64,000 bases of DNA, taken from positions 1 through 64,000 of the forward strand of contig CAVPSA010000022.1 in NCBI GenBank assembly GCA_963707905.1. The letters are read 5' to 3'. Origin of the DNA: DASXKD01 sp963707905. GTDB taxonomy: Bacteria > Actinomycetota > Actinomycetes > Streptosporangiales > Streptosporangiaceae. This document shows, piece after piece, positions 50,200 through 58,181 of the stretch. The position numbers and the translations under genes were made by a program. A model generated the notes under the pieces. That model did no database searches. It worked only from the letters and a program-made list of their open reading frames with translations, and had not been told where the DNA came from. Within the stretch, counting starts at the first letter, position 1; the number at the start of each line of letters is the position of its first letter.

Positions 50200-50619
50200 A
50201 TGGGTACTTCACCGTTGTCCCCGGAGGACATTCGCGCCGCCGCCGGGGCGCACCATGAGCTGGGCCCCGAGTACAGCGACGCGGTGGTGGCGTCGTTCCT
50301 TGAGAAAGTTGATCAAGTGATCGCCGCACGTGTGGAGGAGCGCCTCGCAGCCAGCAGGCCGCGGGCACGGCCGGTGGCGCCGGAGAACCGCCGCACGCTG
50401 CTGAAGGGCTTCGCGATCGGCGTCGCCTCCAGCGCCGCCACTGTGCTCCTGATCGCGGGGGCCGCGCCGGGACATCACGCGCTTCTCTTGCTGGTTGTCC
50501 TGCTGGTGGCCTGCGGCGCTGGCGCACGCTGGGCCAACCGGCACTGGGCGAACCGCAGGGCTGCGCTGCGACAGGGGCCCGGCGCCGCGGTGACCGGTGA
50601 CTACCGCCGATTGATCTAA
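50200..50619 (+). CDS. Small membrane protein with conserved N-terminal helix
   Basis: The product is 139 residues. LSPEDIRAAAGAHHELGPEY, SDAVVASFLEKVDQVIAARVEERL is an N-terminal helical segment that I recognise from many actinobacterial small integral membrane proteins. Two adjacent hydrophobic helices follow (GVASSAATVLLIAGAAP and HALLLLVVLLVACGAGA). Function is unknown. The start ATG 50200 is preceded by a weak site. Confidence 0.7.
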   Translation: MGTSPLSPEDIRAAAGAHHELGPEYSDAVVASFLEKVDQVIAARVEERLAASRPRARPVAPENRRTLLKGFAIGVASSAATVLLIAGAAPGHHALLLLVVLLVACGAGARWANRHWANRRAALRQGPGAAVTGDYRRLI

Positions 50620-50692
50620 CCGTTGGCGCGGCATCCTGGCCACCACGAATACGACGGTCACCGGCGCCCGCGCCCTGAAGCCAGCCCAGCGG

Positions 50693-51190
50693 TCAGCCAT
50701 GCCCCGGCGCCAGAGCGCGGCCGAGCCACAGTCCCGCGGCGGCCTGGAGTGCGGCCACCACCAGCGTCACCGCGATCGCCACCGCGGCGGAGGCCGGCAG
50801 GCCCGCGAGCGCAGCGATCGACCTGGCCACGGTCACCTCGGGCAGCCCGTCCCGCAGCGCCAGCCAGGCCAGCGCGGCACCCCAGCCGGCGGCCGCCACC
50901 GCCACGGCGGCGGGCAGCGTGGCGCGCAGCCGCAACCGGCCGTAGCGGGCGGCCAGCCCGGTCCCCAGGCCAGCCAGGAACGGCAGGAACCACCAGCCGG
51001 CCAGCGCGCCGGCAGCCACGATCACCGCACCGGCCAGGCAGGCCAGCAGCCAGAGGAACACCGGCCCGCGGCGGCGTGGCAGCCACGTGGGATAGTGCAC
51101 CGCGGGCCATGGGCTACGCGGCGCGGGCGGCGCGCCCATCCGGCCGAGCCGGTAGGAACCGCGCCTGCCCAGCCGCCGCGGGTCAGCCAT
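50693..51190 (-). CDS. Integral membrane protein, function unknown
   Basis: The product is 165 residues, with a basic N-terminus (ADPRRLGRRGSYRLGRMG) and four hydrophobic segments (FLWLLACLAGAVIVAAGALAG, WFLPFLAGLGTGLAARYG, ATLPAAVAVAAAGWGAAL, SAAVAIAVTLVVAALQAAAG). It lies 6 bp after the acylase gene in the same direction, so the two probably form an operon. Confidence 0.65.
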   Translation of the reverse strand: MADPRRLGRRGSYRLGRMGAPPAPRSPWPAVHYPTWLPRRRGPVFLWLLACLAGAVIVAAGALAGWWFLPFLAGLGTGLAARYGRLRLRATLPAAVAVAAAGWGAALAWLALRDGLPEVTVARSIAALAGLPASAAVAIAVTLVVAALQAAAGLWLGRALAPGHG

Positions 51191-51196
51191 GCCGCA

Positions 51197-53932
51197 TCAC
51201 CGCCCGCCCGGCGCGAGGTGCCACCGGACCGGCCCGGCCGCTCCCCCGGCCGGCGGCACCGGCAGGTACCGGCCGTCCCACCAGTCGGCCATCTGGTCGG
51301 TGTACCACGGGGAGGCGGGGTTCTCGCTCTGCCCGCCCGGGTAGACGCCCTCGGCCGTGGCGCTGCCGTGGCCGGTCCAGTCGACGATCATGCGCCAGCT
51401 TGGCCCCGCATGGGACTCAAGCCCGCCGTCGGCGGCGTCGATGGTCCACGCGTCGCCACCGGAGGCACGCGGCCCGTAGCCCAGCCCCGGCGCCTGGGTG
51501 ATCGAGGGAAACTGCCGGGTGTGCAGGCGGCCCCAGGCCCAGCCGGACGGCGTTCCGCCGAGCCTGGCCGCCAGGTGCGCCACCGCGGCGGCGAACGCGG
51601 TCCGCATCACGCCGGCCGCGGTGCGGCGCGGTGACCCGGGCGGGGTGAACGCGGCGTTGCCCGGGTCGCTCACCGTCCACGCCTCAAGCACCTGGTCGAG
51701 GCTGAACTGCTGAGCGGACACCGCCAGCCCGGCGTGGTCCTTGCGCACCGGCACCTTGTCCGCCCGCCACCAGGGCCCGAACACCGCGCCGAGGTAGTCG
51801 CCCCAGAACGTCCACCACAGCGCGGCAGCGCCCGACGAGGCGGTCATCGACCCGTCCCAGCCGCGCAGCAGCCCGGCCGCGGCCTGCTGGGCAGCGGACA
51901 GATGCTGGCCGTGCAGCGCGGCGAGCAGCCGGGGCACGATCCGCCGCGCCAGCGCGTCGGTGACGTTGAGCTGGATCGCGGCGAACGCCGCCGGGGCCAT
52001 CCGCGACCGGCCGTGCAGCAGCGTGTAGATCTGCCCGGCACGGTAGCCGGGATCGAAGAAGTCGGCGGTGGTGCCCAGGTAGTACGGGTAGGACGGCCCG
52101 ACCGGGCGCTGGTTCGCGGTGGCGACGACGTGGCCGGGCGGGTCGTAGACCTGCGGCACCGCGCGGTAGGGGATGACGCCGGCCACGTCGTCGGCGCCGG
52201 TGCCTGGCAGCGGCAGCCACGGGTCGCCGTGCCGCACCACCGGGTAGTAACCGGCCGAGATCGCCCCGATGTTGCCGTGGCCGTCGGCGTAGACGAAGTT
52301 CTGGGTGGGTGCCCGCCATGCCGCCAGCGCGGCCCGGAACTGGGCGAAGTCCGCCGCCTTGCCGATGGCCAGCAGCACCGCGAGGTCCGGTGAGGGGATG
52401 TTGCCCATCCAGTCCACCGCGGTCGTCTGCCCGGCCCTGGTCAGCACCGGGCCATGCACGGTGACGTCCACGGTCAGCGGCACGGGCGCGCCGCCGCGGA
52501 CCGGGATCGTGTAGTGCACCTGCCGCATCGGGCGCCAGGCGCCCCGCCAGAAGTACTGGCCCCGCCGGGCCGGGCTGGTCTGCTCGGTGTAGAACAGCGT
52601 CGCCTGGTTCTGCACGTCCGTCAGCGACCAGGCGATGTGCGCGTTGTGCCCGATGAGCACGCCGGGCAGGCCGGGCACGGTCACGCCGGTGACCTCAAGG
52701 CCCGGTGCCGACAGCGCCGCCTGGTACCAGACCGACGGGAGGGTCTGCGGCAGGTGCGGGTCACCGGCCAGCATCGAGACGCCGGCGACGGCGCGGCCGT
52801 TGGCCGCCCAGGCGTTGCTGTCCGGGTACCGGTGCACCAGGCCCGCCGGCAGCGCACTGATTTCATGCAATACGGAACCTGCCGCGATAGCTGATCGCCT
52901 CGCGATGACGGGATCCGTGGGAGGGCCGGATGCCACCGTGCCCACGGGCCGGGCGGGCGGGCCGGGTGCCGTGGGTGGGCCGGGTGCTACCGCGCCCGCT
53001 GGCTGGCAGCCGTGCGTGCAGATGTCCGCGGTCTGGCCCGAGACGCGTGGGGCGCGGGGTCCGGCCGGCCACGCTACGCCATCGGCCGCCCCAGCACCCG
53101 GCCTCTTGGGAGCTTTCTGCTGGGTGATGCCGCCGGTTGGCTGAACGGCTATCGGGGTGATTCCGCGGTAGTGGTAGGGGCCGGGGTCGTAAGGGGCCTG
53201 GGGGACGTGGGGCGGCGGCAGCACCGGGAACCAGGCCATGGTGCGCGCCGGGCCGAGCGAGCGCTCAAGCAGCGCGTAGTCCAGCGGGGTGGTGGTGAAG
53301 TCGAGTTCCTGGGTCAGGATGCCCTGCAGCACCAGGCTGTCGACGGGCGTCCAGTTGCGCGGGTAGACGCCGGTCAGGCCGAAGATCGCGGGCCAGTGCC
53401 CGTCGGCGCGGACCTGCGCCAGGTAGTCGTTCACGCCGCGGGAGTAGGCCAGCAGCGCCTGGGCGGCCGGGCTGGACCGGGGCATGGCCGCCCATTCCTG
53501 CTGCGCGGTCCGCAGCAGGCCCAGGCGCAGCTCGAACTTGTCGGAGGCCAGCCCCGCGGGGCCGGCCAGTTGCGCGACGCGGCCCTCGCCCAGCCGCCGT
53601 TCCAGGTCCATCTCGGTCAGCCGGAAGCTGGCGTGCAGGTAGCCCAGGGCCAGGAACGCGTCGTCCTGGCTGGTGGCCCGGATCGAGGGCACCCCGTGGC
53701 TGGTGAACGTCACCGAGACCGGCTGCGCCAGGCCGGGCAGGGTCAGCGTGCGCGAGCGCACCGGCAGGCCGCCCGCCGCCGACGCCCAGGCCCCGTGACC
53801 GGGGTCGAGCGCCCGGCCGAGCGCGGGCACGGGCCCGTAGCCGAACGCGAGCAGCGCGAGCACCGCGCCGCTGGCGCACAGCGCGATCAGCCCGTGGATG
53901 GTGCGCCCGGCGAGCCGGCCTCGCCCCTGCAT
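51197..53932 (-). CDS. Penicillin acylase family N-terminal-nucleophile hydrolase
   Basis: The product is 911 residues from ATG 53932. A signal-anchor (GLIALCASGAVLALLAFGYG) indicates export. The alpha part includes SVTFTSHGVPSIRATSQDDAFLALGYLHASFRLTEMDLERR. The Ntn nucleophile is the Ser of DSNAWAANGRAVAGVSMLAGDPHL near residue 360, with a long low-complexity Gly/Pro spacer of about 70 residues before it, as expected for the autoprocessed linker. The beta subunit motifs follow (GVLIGHNAHIAWSLTDV, ATANQRPVGPSYPYYLG). Family members cleave beta-lactams or acyl-homoserine lactones; the substrate is unknown. An amidase gene lies directly upstream (23-bp gap). Confidence 0.88.
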   Translation of the reverse strand: MQGRGRLAGRTIHGLIALCASGAVLALLAFGYGPVPALGRALDPGHGAWASAAGGLPVRSRTLTLPGLAQPVSVTFTSHGVPSIRATSQDDAFLALGYLHASFRLTEMDLERRLGEGRVAQLAGPAGLASDKFELRLGLLRTAQQEWAAMPRSSPAAQALLAYSRGVNDYLAQVRADGHWPAIFGLTGVYPRNWTPVDSLVLQGILTQELDFTTTPLDYALLERSLGPARTMAWFPVLPPPHVPQAPYDPGPYHYRGITPIAVQPTGGITQQKAPKRPGAGAADGVAWPAGPRAPRVSGQTADICTHGCQPAGAVAPGPPTAPGPPARPVGTVASGPPTDPVIARRSAIAAGSVLHEISALPAGLVHRYPDSNAWAANGRAVAGVSMLAGDPHLPQTLPSVWYQAALSAPGLEVTGVTVPGLPGVLIGHNAHIAWSLTDVQNQATLFYTEQTSPARRGQYFWRGAWRPMRQVHYTIPVRGGAPVPLTVDVTVHGPVLTRAGQTTAVDWMGNIPSPDLAVLLAIGKAADFAQFRAALAAWRAPTQNFVYADGHGNIGAISAGYYPVVRHGDPWLPLPGTGADDVAGVIPYRAVPQVYDPPGHVVATANQRPVGPSYPYYLGTTADFFDPGYRAGQIYTLLHGRSRMAPAAFAAIQLNVTDALARRIVPRLLAALHGQHLSAAQQAAAGLLRGWDGSMTASSGAAALWWTFWGDYLGAVFGPWWRADKVPVRKDHAGLAVSAQQFSLDQVLEAWTVSDPGNAAFTPPGSPRRTAAGVMRTAFAAAVAHLAARLGGTPSGWAWGRLHTRQFPSITQAPGLGYGPRASGGDAWTIDAADGGLESHAGPSWRMIVDWTGHGSATAEGVYPGGQSENPASPWYTDQMADWWDGRYLPVPPAGGAAGPVRWHLAPGGR

Positions 53933-53955
53933 CGGATCACCTCCGGACCGGGTAA

Positions 53956-55380
53956 TCACCAGAGCGCGGGATGCCGGTCCTTCCATGGCCGGGCGGCCTC
54001 GACCTGGGCCGACAGCGAGATCAGCAGGCCCTCGGCGCCCATCGGCCCGGCCACCATGACGCCGATCGGCAGCCCGTCCCCGGTCCAGTGCAGCGGCAGG
54101 TTCACCGCGGGCTGCCCGGTGACGTTGTACATGGCCGTGAACGGGGTGAACCGCTTCTGCCGCTCGAAGTTCTCCGCCGGGGTGACCTCGTCGAAGTAGC
54201 CCACCGGGACCGGCGGCTGAGCCAGCGTGGGGGTGAGCACCACGTCGAAATCGTTCAGTATCTTCCATGCCCCGCGTACCACGAGCTGCAGGTAAGCCTG
54301 CGAAAAGATGAGCTCGGGGGCGCGCACCTCCGCGCCGCGGTCCCGCAGGTAGCGGGTCAGCGGCAGGAGCAGATCCTCCCGGCCGGGGTCCACCGGCGCC
54401 AGCGTGGCCATCGTGTACCAGAGGGTCTCGAACGGGGGCACGACGTCCGGGCCGAACGGCGGGTCCATGTCGATGATCTCGTGCCCGAGGCCGGCGAGCA
54501 GCGTGCTCGCCTCCTCATAGGCCGCCACGCAGTCGGGATGGACTTCGGCGCCCTCGACCGCGGTCACCGCGGTGCGGCCGATCCGCAGCCGGCCCGGGTC
54601 CCGGCTTGCGTGGCCAAGGAAGGTCTCGCCGGCCGGCAGCGGCGGCAGCGTGTACATGTCGCCGTCCTGGTTGCCGGTCATCACGTCGAGCAGCAGCGCC
54701 GCATCGGCCACGGTGCGGGCCAGTGGCCCGTCGATGCCGAGCCCGAACAGGTCGGGCACCAGCGGCGCCGAGGAGATCCGGCCCCTGGTGGGCTTGATCC
54801 CGAACAGCCCGCACACGCTGGACGGGATCCGGATCGACCCGCCGCCGTCGCTGCCCTGGGCCGCCGGGGCCAGCCCGGCCGCGACCGCCGCGCCCGCGCC
54901 GCCGCTGGACCCGCCCGCCGACCGGGACAGATCCCACGGGGTGCGCGCCGGCGGCCCGATCTTGGTCTCGGTGTAGCAGGGCAGGCCGAACTCGGGCGTG
55001 GCCGTCTTGCCCGGCATCACCGCGCCCGCCGCGCGCAGCGCGGCGGAGACGTGGTCGCTCTCGTCAGGGACGTTGTCCTCATACACCAGGGAGCCGAGCG
55101 TCTGCCGTACCCCGGCGACCATGTTGAGGTCCTTGATCGGGATGGGCACGCCGGTCAGCGGCGGCAGGGCGGCCGGGTCGCTGGCGCGCGCCACGGCCTT
55201 CTCCGCCTCGGCGGCCTGATCACGGGCGGCGTCAGCGGTGACGGTGTAGAACGCCCCGACGGCTGCGTTGAGCGCCTCGATGCGGTCCAGGTAATGGGCG
55301 GTGATCTCGACGGGCGACAGTTCCCGGCCACGGATGGCGGCGGCAAGCTCCAGCACGGTCAGGTCATGAATCTTGGTCAC
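53956..55380 (-). CDS. Amidase (amidase signature family)
   Basis: The product is 474 residues. The catalytic Lys is in TGVPIPIKDLN, the cis-Ser in SAGGSSGGAGAAVAAG and the nucleophile Ser in GSDGGGSIRIPSSVCGLFG, which make the Ser-cisSer-Lys triad. LTPTLAQPPVPVG and FTAMYNVTGQPAVNLPL complete the family. The start was chosen at GTG 55380 (TKIHDLTVLELAAAIRGREL). It precedes the penicillin acylase gene in the same direction and may form a catabolic operon for amides. GatA is less likely because no gatB or gatC is near. Confidence 0.9.
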   Translation of the reverse strand: MTKIHDLTVLELAAAIRGRELSPVEITAHYLDRIEALNAAVGAFYTVTADAARDQAAEAEKAVARASDPAALPPLTGVPIPIKDLNMVAGVRQTLGSLVYEDNVPDESDHVSAALRAAGAVMPGKTATPEFGLPCYTETKIGPPARTPWDLSRSAGGSSGGAGAAVAAGLAPAAQGSDGGGSIRIPSSVCGLFGIKPTRGRISSAPLVPDLFGLGIDGPLARTVADAALLLDVMTGNQDGDMYTLPPLPAGETFLGHASRDPGRLRIGRTAVTAVEGAEVHPDCVAAYEEASTLLAGLGHEIIDMDPPFGPDVVPPFETLWYTMATLAPVDPGREDLLLPLTRYLRDRGAEVRAPELIFSQAYLQLVVRGAWKILNDFDVVLTPTLAQPPVPVGYFDEVTPAENFERQKRFTPFTAMYNVTGQPAVNLPLHWTGDGLPIGVMVAGPMGAEGLLISLSAQVEAARPWKDRHPALW

Positions 55381-55524
55381 GCTACCGAACCGTAGCCGCT
55401 CGGCCTGCCCGAAGCCATCACGGGCCGGCTCGCCGGGGCGTGGCGGCCGGCAGCGCGGCGGGCACAGGCCGGTTGTGCCGTGCGTGGCGCGGCAATGCCA
55501 GGCTCCGGGCTCCTTATCTCGTAA

Positions 55525-55542
55525 CGTAGTCATATGACTACG
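55525..55542. promoter_or_regulatory. Perfect 18-bp palindrome CGTAGTCATATGACTACG
   Basis: It lies between the divergent amidase gene and the small ORF at 55559, 145 bp from the amidase start. The symmetry is exact over all 18 bases, indicating a binding site for a dimeric regulator or an embedded ATG (55534) that a palindrome happens to contain. Confidence 0.55.
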
Positions 55543-55558
55543 CTGTGGCAGCGCTCTG

Positions 55559-55711
55559 GTGACTGAGCCGGACCGCGGCTGGGATCCGCAGGCCGACTGG
55601 GAGGCGCAGGTCAAGGCCGCCCGGGAGGCCCAGGCGCAGGCCGCAGACGACGCGGGGGCCGGACCGGGATCGCTGGTGGAAGCCCAGGAGAGCACGCCCG
55701 GCCGGCGGTGA
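55559..55711 (+). CDS. Small acidic, Ala-rich ORF, function unknown
   Basis: The product is 50 residues from GTG 55559: TEPDRGWDPQADWEAQVKAA, REAQAQAADDAGAGPGSLVE, then AQESTPGRR. The charge pattern and Trp spacing look like a real short helical protein rather than noise. Its stop lies in the first unit of a repeated 16-bp block that leads into the NERD gene. Too short for any confident assignment. Confidence 0.4.
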   Translation: MTEPDRGWDPQADWEAQVKAAREAQAQAADDAGAGPGSLVEAQESTPGRR

Positions 55712-55793
55712 CCGCCGTGGCGGGCCCGCGGTCCCGGCGCGGTGACCGCCGTGGCGGGGCCCGCGGTCCCCGGGCCGGCGGTGACCGCCGTGG
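55705..55793. repeat. Three copies of GCGGTGACCGCCGTGG
   Basis: Copies start at 55705, 55739 and 55778 and extend partly into matching CCCGCGGTCCC. They straddle the junction of the small ORF and the NERD gene and supply its GTG start. They probably arose by slippage. Confidence 0.75.
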
Positions 55794-56692
55794 CAGCGGC
55801 CGAGGCGCCCGCGCATACCGTTCCGCTGGTGCCGTTCACCCCGTTCGTCGCCCCGGACGCCCCCGTGGCGCCGGTCGCGGGCCTCGACGCCAGCCAGGCG
55901 GGGATCGCCGTGGCGACCGCCAGGATGAGCTCGGCGCGGGGCATGACCGGCATCCTGGGCCAGGACCAGCTGCGCGGCGGCGTCATGCCGGTGCGCTTCC
56001 TGTTCCCCCGGCTGACCGTCGGCCAGCGGCAGCGGTGGTGGCTCTGGCGGGCCGGGCCCGCGCTCGCGGTGGGCGGCCTGACCGCGATTCTGGTCGGCTG
56101 GCCGGCCGCCCTGATCGCTACCGGCCTGATCCTGTCCGCCGGGGCGCTGTTCTCCCACCGGATCTCGCCGGCCTTCTCCCCCGCCGCCCGGGCATCGTCC
56201 GCCCGGCGGCGCACCAGGCGGCGCCTGGCCCGGCTCGGCACGGCTGGATACCTGGCGCTGCACGACCGCGCGATCCCCGGCACCGACCAGGTGATCGACC
56301 ACCTGGTCGTCGGCCCGGCCGGGATCTACGCGGTGGACTCGGAGATCTGGGACCGGCGGCTCCCGGTCCGCGCGACCCGGGGCGGGAAGCTGTTCCACGG
56401 CCCACGCGACCAGGCGGCCCGGCTGGATCACGCACGCTGGGAGGCCGGTCAGGCGGCCCGGCTGATCGGCGCCGCACTCGGCCAGCCGATCAGCGCCCGG
56501 CCTGCCATGGTGATCTACGGCCCGACCGTCCCGTGGATCGTGGTGCGGATCAGCGGGGTCGACGTGTTCTGCGGGCGGCGGCTGCGCAAGTACCTGCGCC
56601 GCGAGGCCGCGGGGCGCAGCGGTTACCTGGACGAGCGCCAGATCGAGGCGATCCACGACATCGCCGCCCGGGTCCTCCCCCCGGCTCACTGA
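55742..56692 (+). CDS. NERD-domain (nuclease-related) membrane protein
   Basis: The product is 316 residues. After an Ala/Pro/Val-rich N-terminus there are two membrane helices (about 108-140). A NERD-type segment follows (RDAIPGTDQVIDHLVVGPAG is written here as positions about 185-205, then IYAVDSEIWDRRLPVRATRG), then QAARLIGAALGQPISARPAM and VDVFCGRRLRKYL. NERD proteins share the nuclease-fold core but their activity is unproven. The N-terminus is uncertain because the GTG start lies in a repeat. Confidence 0.7.
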   Translation: MTAVAGPAVPGPAVTAVAAAEAPAHTVPLVPFTPFVAPDAPVAPVAGLDASQAGIAVATARMSSARGMTGILGQDQLRGGVMPVRFLFPRLTVGQRQRWWLWRAGPALAVGGLTAILVGWPAALIATGLILSAGALFSHRISPAFSPAARASSARRRTRRRLARLGTAGYLALHDRAIPGTDQVIDHLVVGPAGIYAVDSEIWDRRLPVRATRGGKLFHGPRDQAARLDHARWEAGQAARLIGAALGQPISARPAMVIYGPTVPWIVVRISGVDVFCGRRLRKYLRREAAGRSGYLDERQIEAIHDIAARVLPPAH

Positions 56693-57209
56693 CCCGGGCC
56701 GCACGGCCCGGTCGCGGTCAGGCTGGCGGCTGCGGGGCGAGCAGGCCGGTGAGGATCCGGGCCATGATGTCGCGGTAGCGGCCGGCCGGGCCGGGGCCCG
56801 TCCCGGGGTCCGCGGCTGCCGGGGCGAGCAGTCCGGCCAGTCGCGGGTACCTGCCGGCGGCCAGGGCATGCCGCAGATAGGCGGCGTTGCGCTGCTGCCG
56901 GTCCGAGCCGCCGGTGAGCCCGCTCGCGAACACCGTGCCCGAACAGCTTCGTCCGTGGTCGCTGGCGAACCACCCGGGGTGACGGCCACCGCGGCAGGAA
57001 GACTGGGACAGGTTCCGCCTGCGGTGACCGGCTGCCGCCGTCAGCCGGTTACCTGCCGGATCCGGTCGTTACCGGTATCGGCGATGAAGATGCCGCCCGC
57101 CGGATCCACGGCGACCCCGGGTAACTTACAGGAACTAACTGGCCGGCGCGGGCGCCTCCCCACCGGCCAGGCTTGTCCCGCCGGGTTATGCTCGAAGGCA
57201 TTGCGTTTG
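56693..57209. other. Gene-poor region with two minus-strand coding relics
   Basis: The minus strand 56718-56945 reads NAAYLRHALAAGRYPRLAGL and RYRDIMARILTGLLA, like the C-terminal domain end of a TetR regulator, without an HTH. The minus strand 57041-57121 reads LPGVAVDPAGGIFIADTGND then RIRQVTG and a stop, which is one NHL repeat from the end of a larger protein. Neither has a start. Both look like 3' remnants of deleted genes. Confidence 0.45.
57041..57121 (-). pseudogene. NHL-repeat protein, C-terminal relic
   Basis: One NHL unit (VAVDPAGGIFIADTGNDRIR) ends in a stop at 57041. The upstream frame is not NHL-like. It is either truncated by deletion or fused to non-coding sequence. Confidence 0.55.
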
Positions 57210-57626
57210 ATGGAGGCGCCGGTGACGGCAGGGCCCTGGGACCAGATAGCGGAATGCATGACAATCCGCGCTTCGGACGCTGACCGCAGGCGCGTGATCG
57301 GTACCCTCGAAACCGCGTTCGTGGAAGGCCGGCTGACTCACGATGAGTTCTCCGCGCACGCGAGCCGGGCGATCGCATCCCGGACCTACGGGGAACTGGC
57401 CGCGATCACCGTCAGGGTCCCCCCGAGGCGAACCGAGCCACCGCCGCGCCAGACCGCCCGGACAGACCTGGACCGGATCGACAAGAAGTCGCTCGCGTGG
57501 GGAATGTTCCTGATCCTCATGCCGGCCACGCTGGGGGCCGGGTTCCTCACCCACTATGTGGGCTTCTTTGTCCTGTTCCTGATCGCATTCATCGGCGTGA
57601 CGGTGACAGCCCAGCCTGACAGCTGA
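57210..57626 (+). CDS. DUF1707 (SHOCT-like) membrane protein
   Basis: The product is 138 residues. MTIRASDADRRRVIGTLETA and FVEGRLTHDEFSAHASRAIA, SRTYGELAAIT form the DUF1707 domain. Two hydrophobic segments follow (FLILMPATLGAGFLTHYV, FFVLFLIAFIGVTV). DUF1707 proteins are widespread in actinomycetes and of unknown role. The start was taken at ATG 57210; a GTG nearby is possible. Confidence 0.85.
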   Translation: MEAPVTAGPWDQIAECMTIRASDADRRRVIGTLETAFVEGRLTHDEFSAHASRAIASRTYGELAAITVRVPPRRTEPPPRQTARTDLDRIDKKSLAWGMFLILMPATLGAGFLTHYVGFFVLFLIAFIGVTVTAQPDS

Positions 57627-57776
57627 ACTGCGCACGGCCGGGCCCGGCACGCACGCTGCCGCCGGGCTAGCCAGCAGCGGTGCGCGGCGGCAGAGCCCGC
57701 CCGCTGAGCGGCGGGAGTCAGGCAGCCGCCGATGTCCCGCCCACCGCAGTGGGCCCAGGCAGCGGCGCTGCGCCGC

Positions 57777-57941
57777 CTACCGCCGGGACCAGCGCCGGGC
57801 GCTGCCGGTCAGCCGCATCCCCACGACGACGATCAGGGCGACCACGGCGACCCAGAAGATGAAGTGCAGCGCGGAGATCACGATCCCGAGGAGCATGAAC
57901 GCGACGATCGCCGCCAGCACGACCAGAAGAATCTTTCCCAT
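57777..57941 (-). CDS. Small hydrophobic membrane protein
   Basis: The product is 54 residues from ATG 57941: GKILLVVLAAIVAFMLLGIV, ISALHFIFWVAVVALIVVVG and a basic tail RLTGSARRWSRR. It has two helices with a positively charged C-terminus. This kind of tiny hydrophobic protein is frequent in actinomycetes. A perfect palindrome lies 6 bp upstream of its start. Confidence 0.65.
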   Translation of the reverse strand: MGKILLVVLAAIVAFMLLGIVISALHFIFWVAVVALIVVVGMRLTGSARRWSRR

Positions 57942-57946
57942 ACAGC

Positions 57947-57960
57947 CACGATATATCGTG
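57947..57960. promoter_or_regulatory. Perfect palindrome CACGATATATCGTG
   Basis: This 14-bp perfect palindrome lies 6 bp upstream of the start of the small hydrophobic protein gene. It has an AT-rich core in a GC-rich setting and may overlap its -10 region. Confidence 0.5.
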
Positions 57961-58032
57961 TTGACCCCAGCCGTGCCCCTCGCGGCCACGTGATTGCCGG
58001 CACAAGCGCCGGGCCAGCGGCATTCGTATGTC

Positions 58033-58080
58033 GTCGTTGGCACGGCACCCACAAAAGATTGTGGGTGGAGTGCCAACGAC
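58033..58080. other. 48-nt compound hairpin between the small membrane gene and ilvD
   Basis: The arms GTCGTTGGCAC / GTGCCAACGAC (11 bp) and CACCCAC / GTGGGTG (7 bp) are separated by a 2-nt internal loop and closed by an 8-nt loop. All 18 pairs are perfect. The structure lies 100 bp upstream of the ilvD start and could be a leader RNA fold, terminator or mobile-repeat relic. Confidence 0.65.
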
Positions 58081-58181
58081 CACAAACACCGTCGTACCTG
58101 CGCGGAGTGCACGGGCGGGCGTGGCGGCACCGGTACGCTGAAGGCTTCGAAAGCCTGCAGGAACGAGCCCCTGGAGGGGTC

